NCBI GenBank assembly: GCA_044371545.1
Contig: JBILTM010000064.1
Coordinates: forward strand, 1-22,959
Length of the DNA stretch: 22,959 nt
Direction of reading: 5' to 3'
DNA from: UBA4615 sp044371545
GTDB taxonomy: Bacteria; Pseudomonadota; Gammaproteobacteria; Burkholderiales; Burkholderiaceae_E
Below the pieces are notes generated by a model. The model saw nothing but the letters and a program-made list of their open reading frames with translations. It made no database searches and was not told the origin of the DNA. Of the stretch, positions 1 to 8,222 are shown piece after piece. A program made the translations under genes and the position numbers. The stretch's first letter is position 1; every line of letters starts with the position of its first letter.

Positions 1-1063
1 GCGGCTCGTCGGGCCCGACGAACTTCATCCGCGAGCGCAGCACGCTGCCGTCGCGCGCCACCGCGCCGTCGAGCAGGTAGCCCATCGCGCCGAAGCGCAC
101 GCTCTGCGCGTTCTCCTGGATCAGGCCGGTCGGCTTCCAGATCACCTTGTCGAGCGTCGTCGCGTTGCCCGGCTTCACGTAGCGGGTGCAGGTCGTCGCG
201 GTCTCGGGCAGGAGCGGGTCGCAGACCTTGACGCGGACCTGCATGTCCTGCACGTCGGCGCTCAGCCCGGAGTTCGAGGCCGAGCGCATCGAGATGTTGC
301 GGCCCTGGATGTCGATGTAGAGCTCGGCCGTCGCGTACGGAGAGACGGTGGACGGGACGATGCCCGGCACCGTCGAGACGAGCGTGCGGATCCGCTTGAT
401 CGGGAACTGTGCCGTGCCGCCCTGGCCGTCGTGTCGCGCCTTCTGCACGACCGTCAGGTCCTCGGTGTCGATCACGCGGTCACCGCCGGTCATCGCCCAG
501 CGGAAGATGTCGATGGTCTGGCTGGTCGCCCAGTTGAGGAAGTTGCCGCTCCACTGGCCTGCGCAGCTCGCGAGCGAGGTCACGGGCTGGTCGGTCGGCT
601 TCTTCAGCGGGTCGTAGCCGATCGTGTAGCCGGTCGGCACGAAGTACTGGTGTGCCGAGTCGTAGTCGTAGCACTTGAACGGATCGAAGTTGCCGATGTA
701 GGGCAGCGACGGGGTCGCCCTGTACAGCGGGTTCGACGCGTTGGCCGCATTCGCGCGCGCCGCGCGCTCGGGTGGCGTGAAGTAGCAGACCGAGAAGCCG
801 CCGTCGTGGCCCGGGCAGCCGTTGAACACCTCGTCGTTGTAGGCCTGCACGTTGCCGGTCGGCCACTCCACCGACAGGTCGAGCATCAGGTTCGCCGGCA
901 CGTTCTGCACGACCCGGGTCGGCTGGTCCGACAGGTCGGCGAGCCCGGTCGGCTGCGCGTGCAGCGTCGGCGTCCAGGTGGTGCACCAGACGCCCGCGAC
1001 CCAGGCGAGCCGGGCGAAGCGCGAGCGGCAACGGCCTGCGAGGGAGGTGTCTGTCTGCTTCAT
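1..1063 (-). CDS. pilY1: PilY1-like type IV pilus tip/adhesin protein, partial (C-terminus beyond window)
   Basis: This is the N-terminal ~354 residues of a large PilY1/PilC-type protein, the calcium-dependent tip factor that promotes pilus extension and adhesion; the frame is still open at base 1. A signal-peptide-like segment ends near the L-H-A-Q sequence. It is followed by LMLDLSVEWPTG, then a Y-I-G-N-F-D-P-F-K-C-Y-D-Y block, and SGNFLNWATSQTIDIFRWAMTG, all typical of the family's N-terminal domain. The metal-binding DxSxS motif of vWA-type PilY1 reads D-L-S-V-E here, so a working MIDAS is unlikely in this part. I chose ATG 1063 because GGAG lies 7 bases upstream; an in-frame ATG at 1075 is possible. 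It follows pilX by 55 bp as the last visible gene of the minor-pilin operon. Confidence 0.88.
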   Translation of the reverse strand, partial: MKQTDTSLAGRCRSRFARLAWVAGVWCTTWTPTLHAQPTGLADLSDQPTRVVQNVPANLMLDLSVEWPTGNVQAYNDEVFNGCPGHDGGFSVCYFTPPERAARANAANASNPLYRATPSLPYIGNFDPFKCYDYDSAHQYFVPTGYTIGYDPLKKPTDQPVTSLASCAGQWSGNFLNWATSQTIDIFRWAMTGGDRVIDTEDLTVVQKARHDGQGGTAQFPIKRIRTLVSTVPGIVPSTVSPYATAELYIDIQGRNISMRSASNSGLSADVQDMQVRVKVCDPLLPETATTCTRYVKPGNATTLDKVIWKPTGLIQENAQSVRFGAMGYLLDGAVARDGSVLRSRMKFVGPDEP

Positions 1064-1118
1064 GCGGCACTCCATGGCAATCCGGCGAGTGGGTCGACCC
1101 CGGGGGTCGGCCCCGCGC

Positions 1119-1775
1119 TCATTCCATCGGCAACGAGAACGTGGTCTGCGAGAACGCCTCGACCCCGCGCGGGCCGACCGTCCGCGCCGAGACGCGGAAG
1201 ATCGGCGCGAACGGCGTCGACGCGGTCGAGCAGCGCGAGCAGGTGTCGGGCGCGCGGCTCACCGACACGACGCAGTGGTTGTCGGCGGCCGGCCCCTCGA
1301 TCGAGCACAGGCGGTCGATGACGTAGACGGTGGTCATGCCCTCGCCGGTGGTCGCGGCGCTCGCGGCGGCCACGGCGCCGAACATCGCGGTGAAGGCCGC
1401 GTTGTCGCGAAGCACCAGCGGCACCCCCGAGGCATCGGTCGGCAGGGCCGTCGCCCGGTACGGCATGTTGCTGCCCACGCCCGCGGCGTTCGTCGCAGTG
1501 TTGTCGAGGTCGCGGAACCACCGGCTGGCGGCGCTCTCGAACTCGCGCATCGCGCGACGCAGCACCACCTCGTTCCGATTGATCGCGTCGCGTTGGAAGG
1601 AGGTGTTCCGGGCGAGCAGCGTCGAGGTGTCGACCGACTTCATCAGGCCGATGGCTGCGAGCGCCATTGCGATCAGCAGCACCAGCGTGATCGGCAGCAC
1701 CGAGCCACGCGCGAGGCGACGCAGCGTGTCGACGCCGCGTCGCCGCACCGGCGGCACTCGACGCGCGGCGCTCAC
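1119..1775 (-). CDS. pilX: PilX-type minor pilin
   Basis: 218-residue minor pilin of the PilX family, a component of the pilus priming complex at the inner membrane. A basic N-terminus (residues 1-26) leads into a single hydrophobic helix starting R-G-S-V-L-P-I-T-L-V-L-L, the usual PilX arrangement in place of a GFTLIE motif. The C-terminal half has four cysteines (LCSIE, HCVV, TCSRC) that could form disulfides in the periplasm. The start is GTG at 1775, which shares GTGA with the pilW stop, and GGGGA lies about 8 bases upstream, so translation is probably coupled to pilW. Placement between pilW and pilY1 matches the standard operon order and is the main support for the name. Confidence 0.85.
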   Translation of the reverse strand: MSAARRVPPVRRRGVDTLRRLARGSVLPITLVLLIAMALAAIGLMKSVDTSTLLARNTSFQRDAINRNEVVLRRAMREFESAASRWFRDLDNTATNAAGVGSNMPYRATALPTDASGVPLVLRDNAAFTAMFGAVAAASAATTGEGMTTVYVIDRLCSIEGPAADNHCVVSVSRAPDTCSRCSTASTPFAPIFRVSARTVGPRGVEAFSQTTFSLPME

Positions 1776-2962
1776 GAGCAGGTCCCCACGGCGGGCACGC
1801 CGTTAGCGCGCCGGGCCTCGGTGCACAGCGCGATCCACTGATTGCGAAGCGGAATCACCAGGTCGTGGACCTGGCGCCCGTAGACGCGGTCGGCCGCCGG
1901 GATCGGCACGCGCACCTGCAGCGCGGCCGGCATGTCCTGGAACAGGACGGTCTCGGCCGGACCGACCCGCTGGGTCGGCTCGGAGGAGCGCACCACCATC
2001 GCGATGCGGATCGCCTTGACCTGCAGCGCGGCGTTGCCGCCCGCGATCATCGCGGCCGCGGTGAACGGCGCGGTGCCCGGCGCGACCCAGCGGTCGACCA
2101 CGTTGTCGTTGGCCGTGCCGCCGACGCCGTCGTCGACCCCGAGCAGCACCTGCAGGTTCTCGACGTTCTCGGCCTGGACGGTCGACGCGCCGATGCCCGC
2201 CGGGTCGAGCACGTCGTACTGGACCAGCGAATTGTTGACCACGCCGTACATCGCGACCGACGGCGCGGAACCGAGGTTGAACAGCGAGTAGTCGCCGGTC
2301 GAGGGCAGGCCGGAGAAGCCGTTCGGTCCGTTGTAGCCGGTGCTCGGCGCGCCGACCGGCACCGCCCTGGGGGCGGGCACGCCGGCGGGTGCGACGTAGG
2401 CGGCGTCCACCTGCCCGAGCTGGCAGTCGCCGACCGCCGACATGTCGGTCATCAGCAGCAGGTCCTGCGCGCGGAACGCGACCGAGGTCGGGACGCTGAC
2501 CTGCGTGCTGCTGACCACCGAGGCCGGCAGCGGGGCCGCGCCGGCGCCGCTGCGGGCGGACGAGACCAGGATCGCATCCGAGGCGGCGCCGCCGCCGTCG
2601 ACGACCGCGATCGGCGTCAGGCGCAGCGCCGACGGGAACGCGGCGAACGGCGCCGGCCACGCACCCGCGCGCGGCAGCAGCTGCGCGCCGCCGCGCCAGA
2701 CGAGCATCTGGCAGCCCCACAGCGTCACGCCGTGCTGCAGCCCGCTGCCCGCCATCCGGATGTCGCGCATCATCCGCCACGAGGCGATCATGCCGGCCTG
2801 CTGCGCGTCGGCGCCGCCGGCGGTCGCGCGCCGGTGGGCCTCGCTCTGCGAGAAGACCTGGACGATGACCACCGACGCGATCAGTCCGATCGTCATCCCG
2901 ATCATCAGCTCGAGCAGCGTCACGCCGCGCTGGCGGATCCGGGCTGTGAGGAAGGGGCGCAT
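1772..2962 (-). CDS. pilW: PilW-type minor pilin
   Basis: 396-residue prepilin. After a short basic leader (MRPFLTARIRQRG) comes the class III cleavage site and helix G|VTLLELMIGMTIGLIASVVI, with the conserved Glu at mature position 5, so it should be processed by prepilin peptidase PilD. The following QSEAHRRATAGGADAQQAG and WRMMRDIRMAG segments are typical of PilW in beta- and gammaproteobacteria. The long C-terminal globular region would sit in the periplasm or at the pilus tip. PilW works with PilV, PilX and FimT to prime pilus assembly with PilY1. The gene begins 8 bp after pilV ends, and its stop overlaps the pilX start. Length is normal for the family. Confidence 0.9.
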   Translation of the reverse strand: MRPFLTARIRQRGVTLLELMIGMTIGLIASVVIVQVFSQSEAHRRATAGGADAQQAGMIASWRMMRDIRMAGSGLQHGVTLWGCQMLVWRGGAQLLPRAGAWPAPFAAFPSALRLTPIAVVDGGGAASDAILVSSARSGAGAAPLPASVVSSTQVSVPTSVAFRAQDLLLMTDMSAVGDCQLGQVDAAYVAPAGVPAPRAVPVGAPSTGYNGPNGFSGLPSTGDYSLFNLGSAPSVAMYGVVNNSLVQYDVLDPAGIGASTVQAENVENLQVLLGVDDGVGGTANDNVVDRWVAPGTAPFTAAAMIAGGNAALQVKAIRIAMVVRSSEPTQRVGPAETVLFQDMPAALQVRVPIPAADRVYGRQVHDLVIPLRNQWIALCTEARRANGVPAVGTCS

Positions 2963-2970
2963 CGGGGCGG

Positions 2971-3438
2971 TCAGTTGTAGAGGGCCGAGACGGTGACGTG
3001 CTGCCGGGTCGCCGACACCGAAGCGATCGCGCCCCCCGTGTCGGCTTGCGCTTCGCGCGGCGGCGTCCAGGTGATGACGATCCGCACGGTGTTCGGGTCG
3101 CCGCCGATCGCGCCGAAGACCACCGTCGCGTTCGCCGCGGGCAGCCCGCTGCCGGGCGCCTGGAGCCGGTTCACCAGCCAGTTCCGGAACTGCACGCCCC
3201 CGGTCTGGAAGTCGGCGGCGACGGTCGCGCGGTTGGACGACTGCATCCGCGCGAGCAGCTCGTCGGCGGCGGCCGCGGCCTCGGTGCGGAAGCGCGCGTC
3301 GGTGGCCACCCGGCTCGAGACGGTCTGCATGCCGACGAGTCCGAGGATGCCCACCGCGAAGACCACCATCGCGATCAGCGACTCGATCAGCGTGAAGCCG
3401 CCCTGCAGCCGCACGGGCGCGATGCGACGGCGCGGCAT
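2971..3438 (-). CDS. pilV: PilV-type minor pilin
   Basis: 155-residue prepilin with leader MPRRRIAPVRLQGG, a cleavage site and N-terminal helix G|FTLIESLIAMVVFAVGILGLVG, and Glu at mature position 5. The VFAVGILGLVGMQ stretch and the following EAAAAADELLARMQSSN helix are characteristic of PilV. It is a core-complex minor pilin acting with PilW, PilX and PilY1. ATG 3438 sits one base after the TGA of the upstream FimT-like gene, so the two are co-transcribed and probably translationally coupled. GGGAG about 10 bases upstream, inside the preceding gene, could serve as ribosome binding site. Confidence 0.9.
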   Translation of the reverse strand: MPRRRIAPVRLQGGFTLIESLIAMVVFAVGILGLVGMQTVSSRVATDARFRTEAAAAADELLARMQSSNRATVAADFQTGGVQFRNWLVNRLQAPGSGLPAANATVVFGAIGGDPNTVRIVITWTPPREAQADTGGAIASVSATRQHVTVSALYN

Positions 3439-3439
3439 C

Positions 3440-3667
3440 TCAGCAGGCTCCCGCGGGCAGGAACGGCACGCACGAGGCGCCGGATCCGGCCGGCCGGCCG
3501 GGGTCGCAGACCCGCACCGAGCCGCCGGTCGCGCTCGCGAGCTGCGAGCGCAGCACCTGCTCGCTGTACTGCGGGACCGCGACGCCGGCGAGGATCGCGA
3601 CGACCGCCAGCGCGATCATCAGCTCGATCAGCGTGAAGCCTGCGTGGCGAAGGACTCTGGAGGACAC
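3440..3667 (-). CDS. FimT/GspH-like prepilin, unusually short (probably collapsed)
   Basis: A clear class III prepilin start (RVLRHAG|FTLIELMIALAVVAILAGVAVPQY) occupies the fimT position at the head of the operon, but the mature protein is only ~65 residues against roughly 150-170 for FimT/GspH. After the helix the sequence passes almost at once into S-A-T-G-G-S-V-R-V-C-D-P, which resembles the C-terminal end of FimT proteins, and then stops. This suggests loss of the middle globular domain by an in-frame internal deletion. The start is uncertain: GTG 3667 gives a 10-residue leader; the frame stays open further upstream (another GTG near 3709), with no strong ribosome site for either. It may be a non-functional remnant or a mini-pilin. 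Confidence 0.62.
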   Translation of the reverse strand: MSSRVLRHAGFTLIELMIALAVVAILAGVAVPQYSEQVLRSQLASATGGSVRVCDPGRPAGSGASCVPFLPAGAC

Positions 3668-3948
3668 CGGAAACGCTCTGCTGTGCCTTGGAATGAAGGG
3701 CACTCTAGGCAGATGGATCGGTACCGCCCATGGAGACCGGACGGACGGCGGCACTGCCCCAGTCGATGGGCGCGCCGTGACAAAGCGCCGCGGACCGACG
3801 GGCTGCGCCGACCGCCGGACGGCACGGCTCGCGGTCGGCCCCCGGGGAATGGCGCGGACGATCGTCTCAGCCGCGCGCGCACCTCGATCGCGCGAACAGC
3901 CCGGCCGCGTCCGCGCAGATCGGCGCGCCGGCACGGAATCACCCACGG

Positions 3949-3977
3949 TTTACCCTCGCCGGCACGCGTGCTACCGT
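3949..3977 (+). promoter_or_regulatory. possible sigma-70 promoter for the protease-moxR operon; intergenic 3668-4089
   Basis: The 422-bp divergent gap 3668-4089 holds no convincing gene. Within it TTTACC (3949-3954) and TACCGT (3972-3977) are separated by 17 bases, with an extended TG one base before the -10. This would start transcription near 3984, giving a leader of about 106 nt to the protease ATG. The -10 is weak (3 of 6). I found no good sigma-70 or sigma-54 site for the pilus operon on the other strand. Confidence 0.35.
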
Positions 3978-4089
3978 TGGCCGCACACCCCTGGACGTGC
4001 ACGGCTGGAGCGCCCTTGATCCGACGCGGGACGAACGACGCACGCACGGCGCGCGCCGCGGCGCTGCGGAGCGCGCGGGAAGGCCGGCG

Positions 4090-5139
4090 ATGAAGCGCCG
4101 TGCCCTCTACAGCGCCTCGCCGGACGTGCAGGCCGAGCCCGCCGCCGATGCGGCCCGCGCCGATGCGCCGAGCGGCTCGGGCCCCGGCGCCGCGGGCTCC
4201 CGCGCCGCGCCCGGCCCCTCGCCGCGCCCCCGCCCCGCCCTGCGCGCGCCCTCCCCCTGGGACCGCCCCCTCGGCTCGGCCCCGCGCGCCGCCGAGCCCC
4301 CCGCCCCGCCCCCGCCCAAGCCCGTCCGCTTCGCGAGGCTGCGCGGCTGGGCACGCCGCGGCGAGCGGGTGCTGCTGGTCGCGCTCGGCGTGATCGCCGC
4401 GCTCGCCGGCGTGGCGCTGCAGAAGGGCATGACGCCGCCGCCCCGGGCACTCACGCAGGAGGACATCGATGCGGCGGTGCTGCGCACGATGGAGACCCAG
4501 CCGCTGCCCTCGCAGGCCGCGAAGGCCTGGGAGATCATCCGGCCCTCGGTCGTGCGCGTGCGCCGGATCGGCCCGCCGGGCAAGGACGGCAAGCCCGGCG
4601 AGGACATCGGCGTCGGCAGCGGCGTCGTCGTGGTCGAGAACGGGCTGATCCTCACCAACCTGCACGTCGTCGCCGGCGCCGACTCGATCAAGGTGGTCTT
4701 CGCCGACGGCCTGGAGTCCGACGCGGTGATGGTGCAGGCGCAGCCCGAGCAGGACCTCGCGGTGCTGCGGGCCAAGACCCTGCCCGACGACCTGCAGGCC
4801 GCCACGATCAAGTCGACCGCCGACGTGCGGCCCGGCGACGTCGTCGTCGCGGCGGGCTTCCCGTTCGGCATCGGCCCGTCGATCACCTCGGGCGTGGTCT
4901 CGGGCCTGAAGCGCGAGTTCCGCTCGCCGGAGGGCCAGCGGCTGCTGACCAACCTGATCCAGTTCGACGCGGCGGTCAACCCGGGCAGTTCGGGCGGGCC
5001 GCTGGTCACGCCCGAGGGCGAGGTCATCGGCATCGTCACCGCGGTGCTGAACCCGACCGAGCAGCGCGTCTTCGTCGGCATCGGATTCGCGGTGCCGATC
5101 GAGGCCGCCGCCGCCGGCGCCGGCATGTCCCCGTTCTGA
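4090..5139 (+). CDS. membrane-anchored trypsin-like (S1C/DegP-type) serine protease without PDZ domain
   Basis: 349-residue protein. Residues 1-90 are a Pro/Ala-rich, low-complexity cytoplasmic tail; 94-110 form one transmembrane helix (VLLVALGVIAALAGVAL); the rest is a periplasmic chymotrypsin-fold domain. The catalytic triad is visible: His192 in LTNLHVVAGAD, Asp222 in QDLAVL, and Ser301 in NPGSSGGP. The protein ends shortly after GFAVPIEAA, where DegP/DegS would continue into a PDZ domain, so it lacks PDZ-based allosteric control. ATG 4090 was chosen because GGAAGG lies 6 bases upstream; an in-frame ATG at 3997 lacks such a site. It is followed 29 bp later by moxR, suggesting that it acts with that module. 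Substrate unknown. Confidence 0.85.
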   Translation: MKRRALYSASPDVQAEPAADAARADAPSGSGPGAAGSRAAPGPSPRPRPALRAPSPWDRPLGSAPRAAEPPAPPPPKPVRFARLRGWARRGERVLLVALGVIAALAGVALQKGMTPPPRALTQEDIDAAVLRTMETQPLPSQAAKAWEIIRPSVVRVRRIGPPGKDGKPGEDIGVGSGVVVVENGLILTNLHVVAGADSIKVVFADGLESDAVMVQAQPEQDLAVLRAKTLPDDLQAATIKSTADVRPGDVVVAAGFPFGIGPSITSGVVSGLKREFRSPEGQRLLTNLIQFDAAVNPGSSGGPLVTPEGEVIGIVTAVLNPTEQRVFVGIGFAVPIEAAAAGAGMSPF

Positions 5140-5168
5140 ACCCCCTCCCCTCACGCACGGAAGCCCGC

Positions 5169-6197
5169 ATGAACGAGACCCCGACGACCGGCACCGAGGT
5201 GTCCGCGCTGATGGAGCGGATCCTGTTCGAGGTGAAGAAGGTGGTGGTCGGCCAGGACCACTTCCTCGAGCGCGTGCTGGTCGCGATCCTCGCGCAGGGC
5301 CACCTGCTGGTCGAAGGCGTGCCGGGCCTCGCCAAGACGCTGACGGTGAAGACGCTGGCCACGACGATCCGCGGCCAGTTCAAGCGGATCCAGTTCACGC
5401 CCGACCTGGTGCCGTCGGACCTGGTCGGCACCCGCGTCTACAGCCAGAAGACCGGCGAGTTCTCGACCTCGCTCGGGCCGGTCTTCACCAACCTGCTGCT
5501 CGCCGACGAGATCAACCGCGCGCCGGCCAAGGTGCAGAGCGCGCTGCTCGAGGTGATGCAGGAGCGCCAGGTGACGATCGCCGGCGCGACGCACCGGGTG
5601 CCCGACGCGTTCCTGGTGATGGCGACGCAGAACCCGATCGAGACCGAGGGCACCTATCCTCTGCCCGAGGCGCAGGTCGACCGGTTCATGATGAAGGTGC
5701 TGGTCGGCTATCCGAGCGAGGACGAGGAGTTCGTCATCGTCGAGCGGGTGACCGGCCCGCCGATCACGGTCGCGCCGGTCGCCACCACCGAGCAGCTGAG
5801 CGCGCTGCAGCGCGAGTGCCGGCGCGGCTACGTCGATCCCACGCTGATGCAGTACGCGGTGAAGCTGGTGTCGGCGAGCCGCGAGCCCGAGAAGTACGGC
5901 CTCGGCGAGCTCGGCAAGTTCCTGACCTTCGGCGCGAGCCCGCGGGCGTCGATCTCGCTCGTCGAGGGCGCGCGGGCGCTCGCGTTCCTGCGCGGTCGGC
6001 GCTATGCGCTGCCCGAGGACGTCGCCGACATCGCGCCCGACGTGCTGCGCCACCGGCTGGTGCTGTCGTACGAGGCGCTCGCCGAGGGCCTGTCGGCCGA
6101 CCGGATCGTGCAGCGGATCATGCAGGCGGTGCCGCAGCCCGCCCGCCCGCTGCAGACGCACGTCTCGGTCGGTGGCGATGGCGACGCGCGATCCTGA
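5169..6197 (+). CDS. MoxR-family AAA+ ATPase
   Basis: 342-residue cytoplasmic AAA+ ATPase. Walker A is GVPGLAKT (residues 50-57), Walker B LLADEIN (around 110-116), sensor 1 ATQNP (152-156), and EAQVDRF (168-173) carries a conserved Arg. The C-terminal lid contains the GASPRASISL block typical of MoxR. MoxR proteins use ATP hydrolysis as chaperones for maturation or metal insertion of partner proteins, usually working with vWA-domain proteins encoded beside them, as here. The ribosome site GGAAG is 6 bases before ATG 5169. Its 3' end overlaps the DUF58 gene by 20 bases. The specific client cannot be told from sequence. Confidence 0.93.
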   Translation: MNETPTTGTEVSALMERILFEVKKVVVGQDHFLERVLVAILAQGHLLVEGVPGLAKTLTVKTLATTIRGQFKRIQFTPDLVPSDLVGTRVYSQKTGEFSTSLGPVFTNLLLADEINRAPAKVQSALLEVMQERQVTIAGATHRVPDAFLVMATQNPIETEGTYPLPEAQVDRFMMKVLVGYPSEDEEFVIVERVTGPPITVAPVATTEQLSALQRECRRGYVDPTLMQYAVKLVSASREPEKYGLGELGKFLTFGASPRASISLVEGARALAFLRGRRYALPEDVADIAPDVLRHRLVLSYEALAEGLSADRIVQRIMQAVPQPARPLQTHVSVGGDGDARS

Positions 6198-7128
6198 GGC
6201 GCTGCTGCGCCGCCTCGAGTGGACGGTGATCCGTCGGCTCGACGGCCTGCTGCACGGCGACTACCGGACGCTGTTCCGAGGCTTCGGGCTGGACCTCGCC
6301 GACCTGCGCGAGTACCAGTTCCACGACGACGTGCGGCGCATCGACTGGAACGTCACCGCACGGATGCAGACGCCCTACGTGCGCGAGTACCACGAGGACC
6401 GCGAGGTCTCGGCCTGGTTCCTGGTCGACCTCTCCGGTTCGGTCGGCTTCGGTTCGGGCGGGCGCACCAAGCGGATGGTCGCGACCGACTTCGTCGCCGT
6501 CGTCGCGCGACTGCTGACCCGCCACGGCAACGCGGTCGGTGCGATGGTCTACGGCGACCGCGTGCAGGGCATGATCCCGGCGCGCACCGGCCGGCGGCAC
6601 CTGCTGCACGTGATGCAGCGGGTCGAGGGCGACGGCGCCTCGCCGCAGGCGCGCGCCGGCGGCGGCACCGACCTCGGCGTGCTGCTGTCGGCGGGCGCGG
6701 AGGCGATCCGTCGCCGTTCGCTGGTGTTCGTGCTGTCCGACTTCATCAGCGCGCCGGGCTGGGAGCGACCGCTCGCGCGGCTCGCGCAGCGGCACGAGGT
6801 GGTCGCGATCCGCATCCACGACCCGCTCGAGTCGAAGATGCCCGACCTCGGGCTGGTCGTCGTGCAGGACGCCGAGACCGGCGAGCAGCTCTTCGTCGAC
6901 ACGCACGACCGCGGCTTCCGGGACCGCTTCGCGAAGGCTGCGCAGCAGCGCGAGGCCTCGCTGCGGCGCTCGCTCGCGCAGGCGGGGGTCGACACGCTGG
7001 AGGTGTCGACCGCCGACTCGCTCGCCGACGCGATCGTGCGCTTCGCCGACCTGCGCAAGCAGCGCAGCCGACTGTCCGGCGGCGCGATGCCCTCGCACCT
7101 GAGGGCGAGCAGCGGGGTGGTGCGATGA
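6178..7128 (+). CDS. DUF58 domain protein (MoxR partner, vWA-like)
   Basis: 316-residue protein of the DUF58 family. The family signature REYQFHDDVRRIDWNVTARM followed by P-Y-V-R-E-Y-x-E-D-R-E lies at residues 44-76. The vWA-like core follows with DLSGS (Asp84-Ser88), a metal-site motif, and VFVLSDF as the later acidic loop. No transmembrane helix is evident, unlike many DUF58 proteins that have two at the N-terminus, so it is probably cytoplasmic and docked to the VWA membrane partner. ATG 6178 lies inside the moxR coding region; GTG 6172 is an alternative. Its TGA overlaps the next ATG (ATGA), so expression is coupled to the BatA-like gene. Confidence 0.9.
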   Translation: MATRDPEALLRRLEWTVIRRLDGLLHGDYRTLFRGFGLDLADLREYQFHDDVRRIDWNVTARMQTPYVREYHEDREVSAWFLVDLSGSVGFGSGGRTKRMVATDFVAVVARLLTRHGNAVGAMVYGDRVQGMIPARTGRRHLLHVMQRVEGDGASPQARAGGGTDLGVLLSAGAEAIRRRSLVFVLSDFISAPGWERPLARLAQRHEVVAIRIHDPLESKMPDLGLVVVQDAETGEQLFVDTHDRGFRDRFAKAAQQREASLRRSLAQAGVDTLEVSTADSLADAIVRFADLRKQRSRLSGGAMPSHLRASSGVVR

Positions 7129-8198
7129 GCTTCGTGTGGCCGCAGATGCTGTGGTCGCTGCTCGCGGTGCCGCTGCTGGCCGCGGGCTACGTCGCCTGGG
7201 TGCGCCAGCGCTCGTCGGCGCGTCGCGAACTCGGCGGGCTGGTGATGTCGGCCGGCCCGGGGCGCGGCCGCTGGCGGCACCTGCCGCCTGCGCTCCTCCT
7301 GCTCGCGATCACGCTGCTGCTGGTGTCGGTCGGCCGCCCGGCGGCGGTGGTGACGCTGCCCGCGCAGCACGAGACGGTCATGCTCGCGATCGACGTGTCG
7401 GGCAGCATGCGCGCCACCGACGTCAAGCCGACTCGGCTCGCGGCGGCGCAGGAGGCCGCACGCGCCTTCGTGCAGACCCAGCCGCGCACCACCCGGATCG
7501 GCATCGTCACCTTCGCCGGCACCGCCTCGCTGGTGCAGCCGCCGACCGAGAGCCGCGAGGACGTGTTCCAGGCGATCGACCGGCTGCAGCCGCAGCGCGG
7601 CACCGCGATCGGCAGCGCGATCGTGGTCTCGCTCGCGACGATCTTCCCCAAGGACCGTATCGACCTGCGGATGGTCGGCCGCAAGCCGGAGGGTCCCGCC
7701 GAGGGCAATCGCGAGCAGCGACGCGACGCCGCGCGGGCCCGCGGCGGCGATCCGGTCGAGGACGCGACGAACCAGTCCCAGCAGCCGAAGGTCGCGCCGG
7801 GCTCGTACGACTCGGCGGTCGTCGTGCTGCTGTCCGACGGCCAGTCGACGACCGGCCCCGACCCGGTCGCCGCGGCGAAGCTCGCCGCCGAGCGCGGCGT
7901 GCGGGTCTACACCGTCGGCGTCGGCACCGCGAAGGGCGAGGTGCTGCGCACCGACGGCTGGTCGATGCGGGTCTCGCTCGACGAGGCGCAACTCAAGACC
8001 GTCGCCGACGTGACCCGCGGCGAGTACTTCCAGGCCGACAGCGCCGCCGAGCTCAAGCGCATCTACCAGTCGATGAGCAGCCGCTTCGTCATGGAGAAGA
8101 AGGAGATGGAGGTCGGCGCGCTGTTCGCGGCGGGCGCGGCGCTGCTCGCGCTGCTCGCGGCCGGCCTGTCGGTCGCCTGGTACGGTCGCGTGCTCTGA
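7125..8198 (+). CDS. BatA-like von Willebrand factor A domain membrane protein
   Basis: 357-residue protein with hydrophobic segments at about 8-26 and 54-70, a vWA domain from ~85 to ~320, and a C-terminal transmembrane helix at ~331-352. This is BatA topology, with the vWA domain probably on the periplasmic side. The MIDAS is intact: DVSGS (90-94), Thr160 in RGTAIG, Asp238 in LLSDGQ. A ~40-residue highly charged insertion (about 183-225, rich in Arg, Glu, Gln) interrupts the domain just before the strand leading to LLSDG. The gene closes the protease-MoxR-DUF58-VWA cluster; BatB, BatC and BatD are not adjacent. It ends 24 bp from the convergent PII-like gene. Confidence 0.9.
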   Translation: MSFVWPQMLWSLLAVPLLAAGYVAWVRQRSSARRELGGLVMSAGPGRGRWRHLPPALLLLAITLLLVSVGRPAAVVTLPAQHETVMLAIDVSGSMRATDVKPTRLAAAQEAARAFVQTQPRTTRIGIVTFAGTASLVQPPTESREDVFQAIDRLQPQRGTAIGSAIVVSLATIFPKDRIDLRMVGRKPEGPAEGNREQRRDAARARGGDPVEDATNQSQQPKVAPGSYDSAVVVLLSDGQSTTGPDPVAAAKLAAERGVRVYTVGVGTAKGEVLRTDGWSMRVSLDEAQLKTVADVTRGEYFQADSAAELKRIYQSMSSRFVMEKKEMEVGALFAAGAALLALLAAGLSVAWYGRVL

Positions 8199-8222
8199 GC
8201 CGGCGCCGCGGCCGGGCCGCCC

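Noticed and set aside
480..1070. Arg-rich long ORF on the minus strand overlapping pilY1
   Set aside because: It is out of frame with the clear PilY1 protein and has the Arg/Ala/Gly composition of a shadow frame in GC-rich DNA.
1119..1775. PilX missing a GFTLIE motif as a defect
   Set aside because: PilX family members normally begin their helix with a G-x-V-L-(I/P)-x-T-L-V-L-L-type sequence without Glu5, so this is ordinary.
8199..8222. Shared terminator between the BatA-like and PII-like genes
   Set aside because: The 24-bp gap is GC-rich but has no stem followed by a T-run on either strand.
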